A stretch of 64,000 nt of DNA from an uncultured Pelagibacteraceae bacterium (GTDB lineage: Bacteria; Pseudomonadota; Alphaproteobacteria; Pelagibacterales; Pelagibacteraceae), in assembly GCA_902534735.1 (NCBI GenBank), contig CACARD010000005.1, forward strand, positions 1 through 64,000, given 5' to 3'. The position numbers and the translations under genes were made by a program. Below the pieces are notes generated by a model. The model was given only the letters and a program-made list of their open reading frames with translations. It did not search any database and was not told the origin of the DNA. Numbering within the stretch: position 1 is the stretch's first letter; the number at the start of each line of letters is the position of its first letter. Positions 16,898 through 27,394 of this stretch are shown here, in pieces.

Positions 16898-17374
16898 ATG
16901 TTAAAAATGAGACTATCAATGGGAGGTACTAAAAAAAGGCCAGTATATAAAATTGTTGTGGCTGATAGTAGATTTCCAAGAGACGGAAGGTTTATAGAAA
17001 AATTAGGTTTTTATAATCCGTTATTACCGAAGGATAAAAAGGAAAGGATTGGCTTAGATTCTGAGCGAATTAAATATTGGTTAGGTCAAGGAGCTCAGCC
17101 AACAACAAGAGTTGCAAGGTTATTGGGAGAAAACGATATAATGCCAATGCCTGAAAAAGGAAACAATCCTCAAAAAGCAATTCCTAAAAAAGATAGAAAA
17201 AAAGCTGACGAAGGTGGAGAAGCGAAACCAGAAGGAGATGCATCTAAACCAGCAGAAGCACCTAAGGAAGAAGCTAAACCAGCAGAAGCACCTAAGGAAG
17301 AAGCTAAGCCAGCAGAAGCACCTAAGGAAGAAGCTAAGCCAGCAGAAGCATCTAAGGAAGAAGAAAAAAAATAA
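16898..17374 (+). CDS. rpsP: 30S ribosomal protein S16 with repeat-built C-terminal tail
   Basis: Residues 1-82 are the S16 fold ([30 protein letters not shown]). Beyond it is a charged tail to residue 158, whose last 40 residues are four copies of a 10-residue unit ([10 protein letters not shown], last copy altered). S16 is usually 80-90 aa in many bacteria, and alphaproteobacterial S16 proteins often carry tails; the repeat structure here is striking. A good Shine-Dalgarno (AAAGGAGAT) precedes the ATG. The stop overlaps the trmD start as TAATG, with rimM, usually between them, absent. Confidence 0.96.
   Translation: MLKMRLSMGGTKKRPVYKIVVADSRFPRDGRFIEKLGFYNPLLPKDKKERIGLDSERIKYWLGQGAQPTTRVARLLGENDIMPMPEKGNNPQKAIPKKDRKKADEGGEAKPEGDASKPAEAPKEEAKPAEAPKEEAKPAEAPKEEAKPAEASKEEEKK
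17251..17370 (+). repeat. 30-bp tandem repeat in the rpsP tail
   Basis: Three almost identical 30-bp units (beginning AGCAGAAGCACCTAAGGAAG) at 17251-17280, 17281-17310 and 17311-17340 are followed by a diverged fourth from 17341. The first unit ends AAACC and the next two AAGCC, so copies have begun to diverge. The unit length is a multiple of three, so copy-number change would lengthen or shorten the protein tail without a frameshift. Confidence 0.95.
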
Positions 17375-18069
17375 TGTTAGAAGCTCGTATATTCACACTC
17401 TATCCAGATTTTTTTCCAGGTTATTTAGGTCAAGGTATTTTTGGTAAAGCACTATCAGAGAATAAATGGAAAATAGATACTGTGGATATAAGAGAGTATG
17501 CATTTGATAAACATAAAACTGTTGATGACACTCCCTATGGAGGAGGTGAAGGTATGTTAATGAAAGCAGATGTATTAGCAAAATCAATAGATATGAATGT
17601 TAAAGATGGCGAAAAGATTATTTATCTAAGTCCGAAGGGTAAGTTGTTCAATCATCAATTAGCAAAACAACTATCTCAAGAAAAAACAATAAATATAATT
17701 TGTGGACACTTTGAAGGAGTTGATGAAAGATTATTAAAAACAAGAAATATTGAGGAATTAAGTATAGGAGACTTTGTTTTATCTGGAGGTGAAGGAGCTT
17801 CATTTGTAATTCTTGATGCAATTTTAAGATTTATTCCTGGTATTCTTGGCAATACAAATTCAGCTAAAGAAGAAAGTTTTGAAAACGGACTTTTAGAGTA
17901 TCCTCAATTTACAAAACCTCAAATATGGGAGGAAAAAAGTGTTCCAGATGTGCTATTATCAGGCGATCACGCCAAAATTAAAGACTGGCGTTTATCTCAA
18001 TCTGAGGCTATAACACGCGACCGAAGACCAGATTTGTGGCAATTATATAAAAAGACTAAAGAGAATTAA
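17374..18069 (+). CDS. trmD: tRNA (guanine-N1)-methyltransferase TrmD
   Basis: SPOUT-family methyltransferase that makes m1G37 next to the anticodon to prevent frameshifting. Residues 1-170 hold the knotted SAM site: YGGGEGM near 50, [11 protein letters not shown], and the knot segment [12 protein letters not shown]. The short C-terminal domain contains HAKIKDWRL and ends in [15 protein letters not shown]. Length (231 aa) is normal. It overlaps the rpsP stop by one base and is 1 bp before rplS. Confidence 0.97.
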   Translation: MLEARIFTLYPDFFPGYLGQGIFGKALSENKWKIDTVDIREYAFDKHKTVDDTPYGGGEGMLMKADVLAKSIDMNVKDGEKIIYLSPKGKLFNHQLAKQLSQEKTINIICGHFEGVDERLLKTRNIEELSIGDFVLSGGEGASFVILDAILRFIPGILGNTNSAKEESFENGLLEYPQFTKPQIWEEKSVPDVLLSGDHAKIKDWRLSQSEAITRDRRPDLWQLYKKTKEN

Positions 18070-18070
18070 A

Positions 18071-18652
18071 ATGAAGACAATTGAAGAAATTAATCAATCT
18101 AAAGTAAAAAAAATTATTTCTGAGAGAAAGCATCCAGAATTTTTCCCAGGGGACATTGTTAAAGTTGGAGTTAGAATAACTGAGGGAAAAAGAGATCGTA
18201 TTCAATATTTTGAAGGTGTGTGTATTGCAAAAAAAAATAGAGATATCAATTCTTCTTTTACTGTAAGAAAAATTTCTTTTGGTGAGGGTGTGGAAAGAAC
18301 ATTTGCTTTATATAGTCCGATTGTAGATACAATTAAAGTTGTAAGGTCAGGAAAAGTTAGAAGAGCCAAGTTATATTATTTGAGAGATAGAACAGGTAAA
18401 TCTGCAAGAATTGCAGAAAAAATTAAAAAGAAAATAGGTATAGATGTTGAAACTAAGATTCACGAAGTAACAGAAGAAAATGTTATGCCTGATACAGAAC
18501 AAAAAACAGCAGATAGCCAACAAGATTCCAATAAAGATGCTCCAAAAGTAGAAGCAAAAAAACCAGAAGAAAAAAAAGAAACTAAAGAAGAAACCCCATC
18601 AGTGGAAAAAAAAACTGATGAAAAAAAAGAAAATCCTGAAGTAAAAAAATAA
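18071..18652 (+). CDS. rplS: 50S ribosomal protein L19 with charged C-terminal tail
   Basis: Residues 1-125 are L19 ([51 protein letters not shown]), which sits at the 30S-50S interface. A low-complexity tail of about 60 Lys/Glu/Pro/Asp-rich residues follows to residue 193 (for example [17 protein letters not shown]), where the family usually ends near 115-130. Third gene of rpsP-trmD-rplS; leuC begins 9 bp later, so leucine genes may share the transcript. Confidence 0.96.
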   Translation: MKTIEEINQSKVKKIISERKHPEFFPGDIVKVGVRITEGKRDRIQYFEGVCIAKKNRDINSSFTVRKISFGEGVERTFALYSPIVDTIKVVRSGKVRRAKLYYLRDRTGKSARIAEKIKKKIGIDVETKIHEVTEENVMPDTEQKTADSQQDSNKDAPKVEAKKPEEKKETKEETPSVEKKTDEKKENPEVKK

Positions 18653-18661
18653 TTTTTTACA

Positions 18662-20065
18662 ATGCCTCAAACTATATACGATAAAATATGGAATGATCAT
18701 CTTGTTCATCAACAAGAGGATGGGACTTCACTTTTATTTGTTGATAGACATTTAATTCATGAAGTTACTAGTCCACAAGCATTTGAAGGTTTAAGAAATT
18801 CTAATAGAAAAGTTAGACAACCTTCTTTAACTTTAGCAGTAGCAGATCATAATGTTCCAACAACGGATAGATCAGTGCCTATTACTGACGAAGATTCAAA
18901 AATACAAATTGAGACACTAGAAAAAAACTGTGCAGAATTTGGAATAAATCTTTTTGGAATGAACGATAAAAGACAAGGAATAGTTCATATTATTGGTCCA
19001 GAGCAGGGATTTACACAACCAGGAACGATTATTGTTTGTGGTGATAGTCACACTGCTACGCACGGAGCATTTGGTGCATTAGCATTCGGAATTGGAACTT
19101 CGGAAGTGGAACATGTCTTGGCAACACAGACTTTAGTTCAAAAAAAATCAAAAAATTTTAGAATAAACGTTAATGGATCTCTTCCTGTTGGAGTAACATC
19201 TAAGGATGTAATATTACAAATAATCGGAAAAATTGGTACAGCTGGTGGAACTGGTTATGTAATTGAATATGCTGGAAACTTAATTTCTAATTTAAGTGTC
19301 GAACAAAGAATGACTATTTGCAATATGACAATTGAAGGTGGAGCAAGGGCTGGACTTATAGAACCAGATGAAAAAGTTTTTAATTATTTAAAAGGTAAAC
19401 CAATGTCTCCAAAGAATTCAAATTGGGACAAAGCATTAGAATATTGGAGTAAATTAAAGTCTGATGGTGATGCAGTATTTGACAAAGAAATCAGTCTTGA
19501 GGGCAAAGATATTAAACCAATGGTAACTTGGGGAACTTCGCCTCAGGATGTAGTAGATATTGATGGAATTGTTCCCGATCCTGAAAATGAGCAAAACGAA
19601 GACAGAAAAAATTCTATTAACAGGTCATTAAAATATATGGGTTTAAAGCCGAAAACTAAAATAAAAGATATTAGAATTGATAAAGTTTTTATTGGAAGTT
19701 GCACAAATGGAAGAATTGAAGATTTAAGAGAAGCTGCAAAAATATTAAAAGATAAAAAAATTGCTTCTCATGTAAATGCAATGATAGTTCCTGGTTCAGG
19801 ATTAGTAAAACAACAAGCAGAGCAAGAAGGTTTAGATGTAATATTTAAAAATTCTGGATTTGAATGGCGTGAGCCAGGTTGCTCAATGTGTTTAGCTATG
19901 AATGCAGATAAGTTGAAGCCAGAAGAAAGATGTGCATCAACATCAAATAGAAATTTCGAAGGAAGACAAGGACGAGGTGGAAGAACTCATTTAGTTAGTC
20001 CAGCTATGGCTGCTGCAGCTGCTATATCTGGAAATTTAGATGATGTAAGAAAATACAATAGTTAA
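18662..20065 (+). CDS. leuC: 3-isopropylmalate dehydratase large subunit
   Basis: Aconitase-family 4Fe-4S enzyme that, with LeuD, isomerises 2-isopropylmalate to 3-isopropylmalate. The cluster cysteines are visible in GSCTNGR and [11 protein letters not shown], and [20 protein letters not shown] is a further family block. Length (467 aa) matches bacterial LeuC. The stop codon directly abuts the leuD ATG. leuA is not in the window. Confidence 0.97.
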   Translation: MPQTIYDKIWNDHLVHQQEDGTSLLFVDRHLIHEVTSPQAFEGLRNSNRKVRQPSLTLAVADHNVPTTDRSVPITDEDSKIQIETLEKNCAEFGINLFGMNDKRQGIVHIIGPEQGFTQPGTIIVCGDSHTATHGAFGALAFGIGTSEVEHVLATQTLVQKKSKNFRINVNGSLPVGVTSKDVILQIIGKIGTAGGTGYVIEYAGNLISNLSVEQRMTICNMTIEGGARAGLIEPDEKVFNYLKGKPMSPKNSNWDKALEYWSKLKSDGDAVFDKEISLEGKDIKPMVTWGTSPQDVVDIDGIVPDPENEQNEDRKNSINRSLKYMGLKPKTKIKDIRIDKVFIGSCTNGRIEDLREAAKILKDKKIASHVNAMIVPGSGLVKQQAEQEGLDVIFKNSGFEWREPGCSMCLAMNADKLKPEERCASTSNRNFEGRQGRGGRTHLVSPAMAAAAAISGNLDDVRKYNS

Positions 20066-20671
20066 ATGAACAAATTCTCAACATTAAAAAGTATTCCTGC
20101 ATATTTACCAATTGTAAATATCGATACAGATATGATTATTCCAAAGCAATTTTTAAAAACAATAAAAAGAACAGGACTTGGAAAAAATTTATTTTATGAA
20201 ATGAGATATGACGAAGAAGGTAAAGTAATAGATGACTTTATCTTAAATAAATCTCCATATGATAATTCTAAGATTTTAATTGCAGGGAATAATTTTGGAT
20301 GTGGATCATCTAGAGAACATGCGCCATGGGCACTTTTAGACTTTGGTATCACTTGCGTTATAAGTACTAGTTACGCAGATATATTTTATAATAATTGTTT
20401 TAAAAATGGAATATTGCCTATTAAAGTTAATGATGAACAGATAAAAGAACTTTCTGAATATTCTAAGAGACAAGAAGAAATTGCAATAAATTTACCAGAT
20501 CAAAAAATAATTTTTGGGAATAAAGAAATCAAATTTGAATTAGATGAATTTAAAAAAAAATGTTTAATTGAGGGACTAGATGATATTGCACTGTCTTTGG
20601 AAAAGTCTAATAAAATAATTTCATTTGAAGAAAAATTAAAATCCACAAAGCCTTGGATATTTAATGATTAA
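20066..20671 (+). CDS. leuD: 3-isopropylmalate dehydratase small subunit
   Basis: Swivel-domain partner of LeuC. Diagnostic segments are [16 protein letters not shown] near the N terminus and [17 protein letters not shown] (about residues 73-89). Length (201 aa) is typical of the bacterial form. No gap to leuC and an 8-bp overlap with leuB indicate a tightly coupled leuCDB unit. Confidence 0.97.
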   Translation: MNKFSTLKSIPAYLPIVNIDTDMIIPKQFLKTIKRTGLGKNLFYEMRYDEEGKVIDDFILNKSPYDNSKILIAGNNFGCGSSREHAPWALLDFGITCVISTSYADIFYNNCFKNGILPIKVNDEQIKELSEYSKRQEEIAINLPDQKIIFGNKEIKFELDEFKKKCLIEGLDDIALSLEKSNKIISFEEKLKSTKPWIFND

Positions 20672-21773
20672 AGTCAAAAAAAGAAAATTCTTATTATTAC
20701 CAGGTGATGGTATTGGTCCCGAGGTTATTGGTGAAGTTAAAAAAATTATAACTTGGTTTAATGTAAATAAATCTCTTGATTTTGATATGGAAGAGGCCTT
20801 AGTTGGAGGAGCATCTTACGACAAGCACGGAACACCGATTACAGATGAAGTATTTTATAAATCATTAGAATGTGAAGCAGTCATTTTAGGAGCTGTGGGT
20901 GGACCAAAATATGATAATTTAGATTTTTCCAAAAGACCTGAGAGAGCTCTTCTTAAGCTAAGAAAAGAATTAAAATTATTTGCAAATTTGAGGCCTGCAA
21001 TTTGTTTTAAACAATTAGTTGAGGCATCTACCCTAAAACCTGAAATCGTATCAGGTCTAGACATCATGATTGTTAGAGAATTGACAGGTGGCATTTATTT
21101 TGGTGAGCCGAGAGGCATTAAGCCAATTGATAATGGTGAACGTAAAGGAATAAACACTCATACTTATACTTCATCAGAAATTAAAAGAGTTGCTAGAGTT
21201 GCATTCGATCTAGCAAAGAAGAGAAACAATAAAGTTACTTCCTGTGAAAAATCGAATGTTATGGAAGCAGGTCAATTATGGAAAGAGGAAGTTCAAAATC
21301 TTCACGATAAAGAATTTAAAGATGTTGAGTTAAATCATATGCTTGCAGATAATTGTGCAATGCAACTTTTGAGAAATCCAAAGCAATTTGATGTAATTGT
21401 GACAGATAATTTGTTTGGTGATATGTTGTCAGATGAAGCATCTATGCTGACGGGATCTTTAGGTTTATTACCCTCAGCTTCTTTGGGTGCAAAAAATAAA
21501 GATGGTGAAATGAGAGCAATGTATGAGCCTGTTCATGGATCTGCTCCAGATATTGCTGGAAAAGGAATTGCAAATCCAATTGCAACCATCTTGAGTTTTG
21601 CAATGGCCCTGAGGTACTCCCTTGACTTAGATAAAGAGGCTGATGACTTAGAAAAAGCAGTGCAAAATGTACTAGATGATGGGTTAAGAACTAGAGATAT
21701 TATGTCAAAAGGAACAAAAGAAATTTCAACTTCTGGTATGGGAGATGCGATTATTGCATATTTGCAAAAATAA
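20664..21773 (+). CDS. leuB: 3-isopropylmalate dehydrogenase
   Basis: NAD-dependent oxidative decarboxylase of leucine synthesis. The N-terminal [12 protein letters not shown], the substrate-binding [14 protein letters not shown] and [14 protein letters not shown], the metal-binding [13 protein letters not shown] and the NAD-binding [18 protein letters not shown] are all present. Length (369 aa) is normal. The start (MIKVKKRKF) overlaps the end of leuD. A 32-bp gap separates it from the DMSP genes. Confidence 0.97.
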   Translation: MIKVKKRKFLLLPGDGIGPEVIGEVKKIITWFNVNKSLDFDMEEALVGGASYDKHGTPITDEVFYKSLECEAVILGAVGGPKYDNLDFSKRPERALLKLRKELKLFANLRPAICFKQLVEASTLKPEIVSGLDIMIVRELTGGIYFGEPRGIKPIDNGERKGINTHTYTSSEIKRVARVAFDLAKKRNNKVTSCEKSNVMEAGQLWKEEVQNLHDKEFKDVELNHMLADNCAMQLLRNPKQFDVIVTDNLFGDMLSDEASMLTGSLGLLPSASLGAKNKDGEMRAMYEPVHGSAPDIAGKGIANPIATILSFAMALRYSLDLDKEADDLEKAVQNVLDDGLRTRDIMSKGTKEISTSGMGDAIIAYLQK

Positions 21774-21805
21774 AAAAATTAACTTAATTTGATACTATTA
21801 AATTT

Positions 21806-23566
21806 ATGACTGTTTATTCCGCACCTGTGAAAGATATGATGTTCTTATTTGAACATCTAAAAGATAATAAAAATTATAACGAAATTGAAAAATATAAAGA
21901 AGTCACTTCTGATTTAGTAAAAGATATCTTAGAGGAAGCTGCAAAAATTAATGAAGAAATGCTTCTTCCTTTAGCAAAAGCTGGAGACGAAAATCCTTGT
22001 GTCTATGAAAATGGAGTAGTTAGAACTCCTCCAGGTTATAAAGAGGCATATTCAAAATTTATAGAAGATGGATGGGTATCTTTAACTTGTGATCCAAAAT
22101 ATGGTGGTCAAGGAATGCCAAAAACTGTAAGTGCTTTTTTTGATGAAATGCTTTCATCATCAAGTTTATCTTTTAAATTATATAGTGAATTAAGTATAGG
22201 TGCATACAATTGTATTTTGAGTCATGCAACTGAAGAAATCAAAAACACATATCTTCCTAAAATTGTTGAGGGTAAATGGAGTGGGACAATGTGTTTAACA
22301 GAGCCTCAATGTGGAACAGATTTAGGATTAATAAAAACAAAGGCAATTAAAAATGAAAATGGTACTTATAATATAAGTGGACAAAAAATCTTTATTACTT
22401 CTGGTGACCACGATTTAACTGAAAATATTATACACCTTGTTTTAGCAAGAACGCAGGACGCACCAAAAGGAACGAAGGGAATAAGTTTATTTTTAGTACC
22501 AAAATATGAAATTAATGATGATGGATCAATTGGTCCAAGAAACGGCGTCAATACTGTTTCAATTGAATCAAAAATGGGTATTAAAGGTTCACCCGCATGT
22601 GTATTAAGTTTTGATGATGCCAAAGGGTATATGATCGGACCAGAGAACAAAGGCTTAAATTCTATGTTTACAATGATGAACTTAGAAAGAATCGTTGTCG
22701 GTATACAAGGATTAGGTCTATCTGAAACAGCTTATCAAACTGCTTTAAGTTATTCTAAAGAGAGAAAACAAGGTAAATCAAATAATAATTCTAATGGAGA
22801 AACAGATTTAATTATTAAGCACGCAGATATTCGAAGAAGTTTATTAAATATGAAGTCTATAATTGAGGGAGAAAGATCCTTATCTTTTTGGATGGCTCAG
22901 CAGGTAGATGTAAGCTTAAGTCATAGTTCAGAGGAAGTAAAAAAAGATGCATCGGATATTGTAGGTCTTATGACCCCAGTAATTAAGTCATTTTTTACAG
23001 ATATGGGTATGGAAATAACCAATGAAGCAATTCAGGTTTTTGGTGGCTATGGTTATACCAAAGACCAAGGGATAGAACAATTATTTAGAGATAATAGAAT
23101 TACACCTATTTACGAAGGAACTAATTCTGTGCAGGCAATTGATTTTGTATTTAGAAAAATTAGTCAGAAAAAAGTTTTTGAAAATTTTATGAAATATGTA
23201 GATACAGAAATTCAAAATTGTTCAAAAGTAGACAATTTAAATGAACATGTAAAAAAAATATCTGAATTAAAAAATATATTGTCAGATTTCACGGACTGGA
23301 TATCTCCTAATGGCAATACGCCAAAAGACGATATAAGCGCATCATGTAACGATTATTTAAGATTTTTTGGTTATTTTTGTCTTTCATTTATATGGCTAAA
23401 AACAATGAGAAAAAGCTATGAAAATTTGGAAAACAATAAAGAGTTTTATGAAGATAAATTAAATACAGGAAATTATTATTTTGACAAAATTTTGCCTAGA
23501 GCTGAGAGCCATTATAAATCTGCTATTTCTGGTAGTAAATATACTATGAGCGCAAAATTTAACTGA
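21806..23566 (+). CDS. dmdC: 3-methylmercaptopropionyl-CoA dehydrogenase DmdC
   Basis: FAD-dependent acyl-CoA dehydrogenase of the long type (586 aa) with an extra C-terminal domain, as in DmdC. Visible are the flavin/substrate segments CLTEPQCGTDLG and ITSGDHD, the interface motif QVFGGYGYTKDQGIEQLFRD (QVFGGYGYTKDQ) and RITPIYEGTNSVQ, with the catalytic Glu in YEGT. DmdC oxidises methylmercaptopropionyl-CoA to methylthioacryloyl-CoA in DMSP demethylation. The sequence alone would also allow a medium-chain acyl-CoA dehydrogenase; the specific name rests on its place before dmdB and dmdA. It overlaps dmdB by one base. Confidence 0.88.
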   Translation: MTVYSAPVKDMMFLFEHLKDNKNYNEIEKYKEVTSDLVKDILEEAAKINEEMLLPLAKAGDENPCVYENGVVRTPPGYKEAYSKFIEDGWVSLTCDPKYGGQGMPKTVSAFFDEMLSSSSLSFKLYSELSIGAYNCILSHATEEIKNTYLPKIVEGKWSGTMCLTEPQCGTDLGLIKTKAIKNENGTYNISGQKIFITSGDHDLTENIIHLVLARTQDAPKGTKGISLFLVPKYEINDDGSIGPRNGVNTVSIESKMGIKGSPACVLSFDDAKGYMIGPENKGLNSMFTMMNLERIVVGIQGLGLSETAYQTALSYSKERKQGKSNNNSNGETDLIIKHADIRRSLLNMKSIIEGERSLSFWMAQQVDVSLSHSSEEVKKDASDIVGLMTPVIKSFFTDMGMEITNEAIQVFGGYGYTKDQGIEQLFRDNRITPIYEGTNSVQAIDFVFRKISQKKVFENFMKYVDTEIQNCSKVDNLNEHVKKISELKNILSDFTDWISPNGNTPKDDISASCNDYLRFFGYFCLSFIWLKTMRKSYENLENNKEFYEDKLNTGNYYFDKILPRAESHYKSAISGSKYTMSAKFN

Positions 23567-25194
23567 TGAATAAATATAATCAGAACTTAGATAAAAATCC
23601 TTCAAATTATGTCCCGTTAACACCGCTTAGCTTTCTAGAAAGAGCAAAAGATATTTATCCAAATTATGAGGCTTTAGTATATGAAACAAAATCTTTCACA
23701 TGGACTGAAGTATTTAACAGGTGCACCAAATTTGCAAGTGCACTAGAGAAAATTGGTATTGTTGAAGGAGACACAGTTTCAGTTATGACCTTTAATACTC
23801 CAGAGATTTTTGAAGCACATTATTCTGTTCCTATGACGGGAGCCGTTTTAAATACAATTAATTCAAGACTTGATGCAAAAACTGTTGCTTATATTTTAGA
23901 ACACAGTGAAGCAAAAGTATTAATAATAGATAGACAATTGCATGCAGTTGCAGAAAAGGCTTTATCAACTTTAAAAGAAAAACCAATCGTAATTGATGTT
24001 CAAGATGATTTTGCTGACCAATCCTTGTTAAAAAAAATTGGAGATAGAGAATATGAGGAATTTTTAAGCACTGGTGATGAAAATTATATTTGGAAAAAAC
24101 CAAAGGATGAATGGCAAGCAATTTCTTTAAGTTATACGTCTGGAACAACCGGAAATCCAAAAGGTGTTGTTTATCATCATAGAGGTTCTTATTTAATGTC
24201 AACAGGTAGTGCTGTTGCTTGGAATATGCCAAATAGATTAAATTTTTTAACAGTTGTACCAATGTTCCACTGTAATGGATGGGGGTACCCGTGGACAATA
24301 CCAATGTTAAATGGAAAAACAGTTTGTTTAAGAGCTATTGATGTAAAAAAAATATTTGAATTAATTGAAAAGCACGACATTACCCATTTTGGAGGGGCAC
24401 CTATTGTACTTAATATGATAACAGGTGCATCACAAAATGATATCAAAGAATTAAAAAACAAAGTTTATGTTTTAACTGCTGGAGCACCACCTCCAAGTAT
24501 TATTTTCAAAAAAATGAAAGCATTAGGATTTGAGGTAATGCATGTCTATGGTTTAACAGAAACATATGGACATGTTTTACAATGTGCTTGGAATGATGAA
24601 TGGAATGGTTTTGAAGAAGACAAAATTAATGAAATTAAAGCAAGACAAGGTGTGAGATTTCCAAACACAGAAGGAGTGGTTGTTTTAGATCCAGAAACTA
24701 TGAAACCCGTGCCTATGGATGGAGAAACCATTGGCGAGATAATGATCAAAGGTAATGTTGTTATGAAAGGGTATTTTAAAGACAAAGAGGCCACTGAAAA
24801 GGCTATGAAAGATGGATGGTTTCACTCTGGTGATTTGGCAGTTATTTATCCAGATGGATACATCAAGGTTAAAGATAGGTCGAAAGATATTATTATTTCA
24901 GGTGGAGAGAATATTTCTTCTATCGAAATCGAAAACACACTTTCTAAGCACCCAGCTGTTTCAATTGTTGCTGTAGTAGCAAAACCAGATGAGAAATGGG
25001 GAGAAGTTCCATGCGCATTTATAGAGAAAGTGGCAGATAAAGAGACAAATGAAAAAGAATTAATCGATTTTTGTAGAGAAACTCTAGCAGGGTTCAAAAT
25101 TCCAAAAAAAATAGACTTCTGTGAACTTCCAAAAACATCAACAGGTAAAATCCAAAAATTTGAATTAAGAAAAAGAGCTAAGGAACTTACTTAG
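23566..25194 (+). CDS. dmdB: 3-methylmercaptopropionate-CoA ligase DmdB
   Basis: Adenylate-forming ligase (542 aa) activating methylmercaptopropionate with ATP and CoA. Motifs in order: YTSGTTGNPKGVVYHH near residue 187, GLTETYGHV near 330, HSGDLAVIYPDGY, KDIIISGGENISS, and the C-terminal catalytic Lys in TSTGKIQKFELR. The overall pattern is that of DmdB and medium-chain fatty acyl-CoA ligases. The assignment relies on the dmdC-dmdB-dmdA gene order. Its ATG overlaps the dmdC stop (TGATG). Confidence 0.9.
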   Translation: MNKYNQNLDKNPSNYVPLTPLSFLERAKDIYPNYEALVYETKSFTWTEVFNRCTKFASALEKIGIVEGDTVSVMTFNTPEIFEAHYSVPMTGAVLNTINSRLDAKTVAYILEHSEAKVLIIDRQLHAVAEKALSTLKEKPIVIDVQDDFADQSLLKKIGDREYEEFLSTGDENYIWKKPKDEWQAISLSYTSGTTGNPKGVVYHHRGSYLMSTGSAVAWNMPNRLNFLTVVPMFHCNGWGYPWTIPMLNGKTVCLRAIDVKKIFELIEKHDITHFGGAPIVLNMITGASQNDIKELKNKVYVLTAGAPPPSIIFKKMKALGFEVMHVYGLTETYGHVLQCAWNDEWNGFEEDKINEIKARQGVRFPNTEGVVVLDPETMKPVPMDGETIGEIMIKGNVVMKGYFKDKEATEKAMKDGWFHSGDLAVIYPDGYIKVKDRSKDIIISGGENISSIEIENTLSKHPAVSIVAVVAKPDEKWGEVPCAFIEKVADKETNEKELIDFCRETLAGFKIPKKIDFCELPKTSTGKIQKFELRKRAKELT

Positions 25195-25259
25195 ATTTCT
25201 TTCAAATAAACAACTTACTTTCTTTACAAATAGATAAAAAGATGACACTAAGCTAAAAA

Positions 25260-26369
25260 ATGAAAAACTTTTCTATTGCAAAATCAAGAAGACTTAGAGG
25301 TACGCCTTATACATCAAGAATTGAAAAACAAGGTGTTACAGCTTACACAATATACAATCATATGTTGCTTCCTGCTGCATTTGGTTCTTTAGAAGACTCA
25401 TATCATCATTTAAAAGAGCATGTTCAAGTTTGGGATGTGGCTGCTGAAAGACAAGTAGAGATTACTGGAAAAGATGCTGCAAAATTGGTTCAACTTATGA
25501 CTTGTAGAGATCTTTCGAAATCAAAAGATGGAAGATGTTATTATTGTCCAATCATAGATGATAATGCTGGATTAATTAATGATCCAGTTGTTCTAAGATT
25601 TAATGAGAATAAATGGTGGGTTTCTATTGCAGATACGGATGTAATCTTATTTGCAAAAGGATTGGCAATTGGAAATAAATTTGATGTAAATATTATCGAA
25701 CCCGAAGTTGACATTATGGCTGTGCAAGGGCCTAAATCTTTTAAATTGATGGAAAAAGTTTTTGGAGAAAAGATAACAAAATTAAAATTTTTTGGTTTTG
25801 ATTATTTTGATTTTGCAGGAGCCAAACATTTAATTGCTCAATCAGGATGGTCTAAACAAGGTGGATATGAAATTTATGTAGAGAATAATGAGGCGGGTTT
25901 AAAACTATACGATCATTTATTTGAAATTGGAGATGAGTTTAATATTAGAGCAGGATGTCCTAATTTAATTGAACGTATCGAAAGTGGATTACTTTCTCAA
26001 GGAAACGATATGGACAATGGAGACAACCCATACGAATGTGGCTTTGATAAATATATTAATATTGATAGTGATGTTGAATTTTTAGGAAAAGAGCAATTAA
26101 AAAAAATAAAGTCTGAAGGAATTAAAAGAAAACTAATGGGCGTTAAAATTGATACTGATAAAATAAGCGTAACTGGTTCAATGAATTTAACAGATGAAAA
26201 AAATAATATAATCGGAGAACTACGATCAGGTTGTTACAATCCAACTTTTAAACAGGTAATTGGTATAGCTATGATAAAAAAACCATATTTTGAAGCAAAG
26301 CAAACATTCAAAATTGATATAAATGGTAATAGTTTTAACGGAACAGTTTGCGATTTACCTTTCATTTAG
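25260..26369 (+). CDS. dmdA: Dimethylsulfoniopropionate demethylase DmdA
   Basis: GcvT/aminomethyltransferase-family enzyme that moves a methyl group from DMSP to tetrahydrofolate, giving methylmercaptopropionate. The 369-residue length and sequence ([15 protein letters not shown] near the N terminus, [48 protein letters not shown]) match DmdA rather than glycine-cleavage T protein. In T proteins the equivalent LTN/GxAxYS segments differ. It feeds one-carbon units and reduced sulfur to the cell. A 65-bp gap from dmdB leaves room for its own promoter, although I cannot define one. asd follows 14 bp later. Confidence 0.95.
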   Translation: MKNFSIAKSRRLRGTPYTSRIEKQGVTAYTIYNHMLLPAAFGSLEDSYHHLKEHVQVWDVAAERQVEITGKDAAKLVQLMTCRDLSKSKDGRCYYCPIIDDNAGLINDPVVLRFNENKWWVSIADTDVILFAKGLAIGNKFDVNIIEPEVDIMAVQGPKSFKLMEKVFGEKITKLKFFGFDYFDFAGAKHLIAQSGWSKQGGYEIYVENNEAGLKLYDHLFEIGDEFNIRAGCPNLIERIESGLLSQGNDMDNGDNPYECGFDKYINIDSDVEFLGKEQLKKIKSEGIKRKLMGVKIDTDKISVTGSMNLTDEKNNIIGELRSGCYNPTFKQVIGIAMIKKPYFEAKQTFKIDINGNSFNGTVCDLPFI

Positions 26370-26383
26370 TATAAATCTTTAAA

Positions 26384-27394
26384 ATGACTAATATAGCTAT
26401 CATCGGTGCAACCGGTAATGTTGGAAGAAAGACACTAGAAGTTATAGAAAAAAAGGATATTAAATTTAATAACCTTTTTTTAGTAGCTTCTTCTAATAGT
26501 GCTGGAAAAAAAATAAGTTTTAAGGGCAAAGATTATGAAGTCCATGATCTTGAAAAATACGATTTTTCAAATGCAAATATAACTTTTTTTGCAGCAGGTG
26601 GTAAAATTGCAGAACAATATGCAGAAAGTGCAGCAAAATTAACAACTGTAATTGATAATTCTAGTTTTTTTAGAATGGATCCTGACGTTCCACTTATTGT
26701 ACCTCAAGTGAATGCAGAAAAAATTAATGAAATGAAAAAAAATATTGTGGCAAATCCTAACTGCTCAACAGCTCAGTTAGTATTAGCTCTTAAACCATTA
26801 CATGATTTATATAAAATAAAAAGAGTAATAGTTTCCACCTATCAATCTGTTTCTGGAGGCGGAAAAGCACCAATGGATGAATTGATTGAACAAACTAAAT
26901 CTTATCTTGATGGAAATTCTGTTGAATCTAAAAATTTTACTAAACAAATAGCTTTCAATATAATTCCTCACATTGATGTTTTTTCGGATGATGGATACAC
27001 AAAAGAAGAATTGAAAATGAGTAATGAAACAAAAAAAATACTGGACAATAATATAGAGCTAACAGCTACGTGCGTTAGAATTCCTGTTCTTGTATCACAT
27101 TCAGAATCAGTAAATATAGAGTTTGAAAATCCTTATTCTCTAGAACAAATTAGAGAAGCATTAAATAATGCTGATGGTTGTAGCGTTATAGATAAAAGAG
27201 AAAATGGAGGATATAGTACACCAATAGAAGCAACTGGTTGTGATGAAACATTTATCTCAAGAATTAGAGATGATAAAACAAAAGAGAATTCAATTAATTT
27301 GTGGATCGTTTCAGATAACCTATTAAGAGGCGCCGCATTAAATTCCGTTGAAATTGCAGAAACAATAATGAAAGCAAATCAAAATGGAAAATAA
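26384..27394 (+). CDS. asd: Aspartate-semialdehyde dehydrogenase
   Basis: Reduces aspartyl phosphate to the semialdehyde, the entry to lysine, threonine, methionine and DAP. The Rossmann motif GATGNVGRKTLEV is at 8-20, the catalytic Cys is C127 in NPNCSTAQL, and the substrate segment GGGKAPMDELIEQT and the conserved CVRIPV.VSHSE follow. Length (336 aa) is normal. The stop overlaps the start of sdhC by 11 bp, so it is translationally coupled to the succinate dehydrogenase genes. Confidence 0.97.
   Translation: MTNIAIIGATGNVGRKTLEVIEKKDIKFNNLFLVASSNSAGKKISFKGKDYEVHDLEKYDFSNANITFFAAGGKIAEQYAESAAKLTTVIDNSSFFRMDPDVPLIVPQVNAEKINEMKKNIVANPNCSTAQLVLALKPLHDLYKIKRVIVSTYQSVSGGGKAPMDELIEQTKSYLDGNSVESKNFTKQIAFNIIPHIDVFSDDGYTKEELKMSNETKKILDNNIELTATCVRIPVLVSHSESVNIEFENPYSLEQIREALNNADGCSVIDKRENGGYSTPIEATGCDETFISRIRDDKTKENSINLWIVSDNLLRGAALNSVEIAETIMKANQNGK

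Noticed and set aside
17214..17447. Alternative-frame reading through the rpsP repeats
   Set aside because: A repeat in a multiple of three keeps all frames open; the product is pure low complexity and rpsP explains the DNA.
25195..25259. Riboswitch or operator in the dmdB-dmdA gap
   Set aside because: The 65-bp gap has no G+C-rich stem or known motif; I see nothing beyond A+T-rich spacer.
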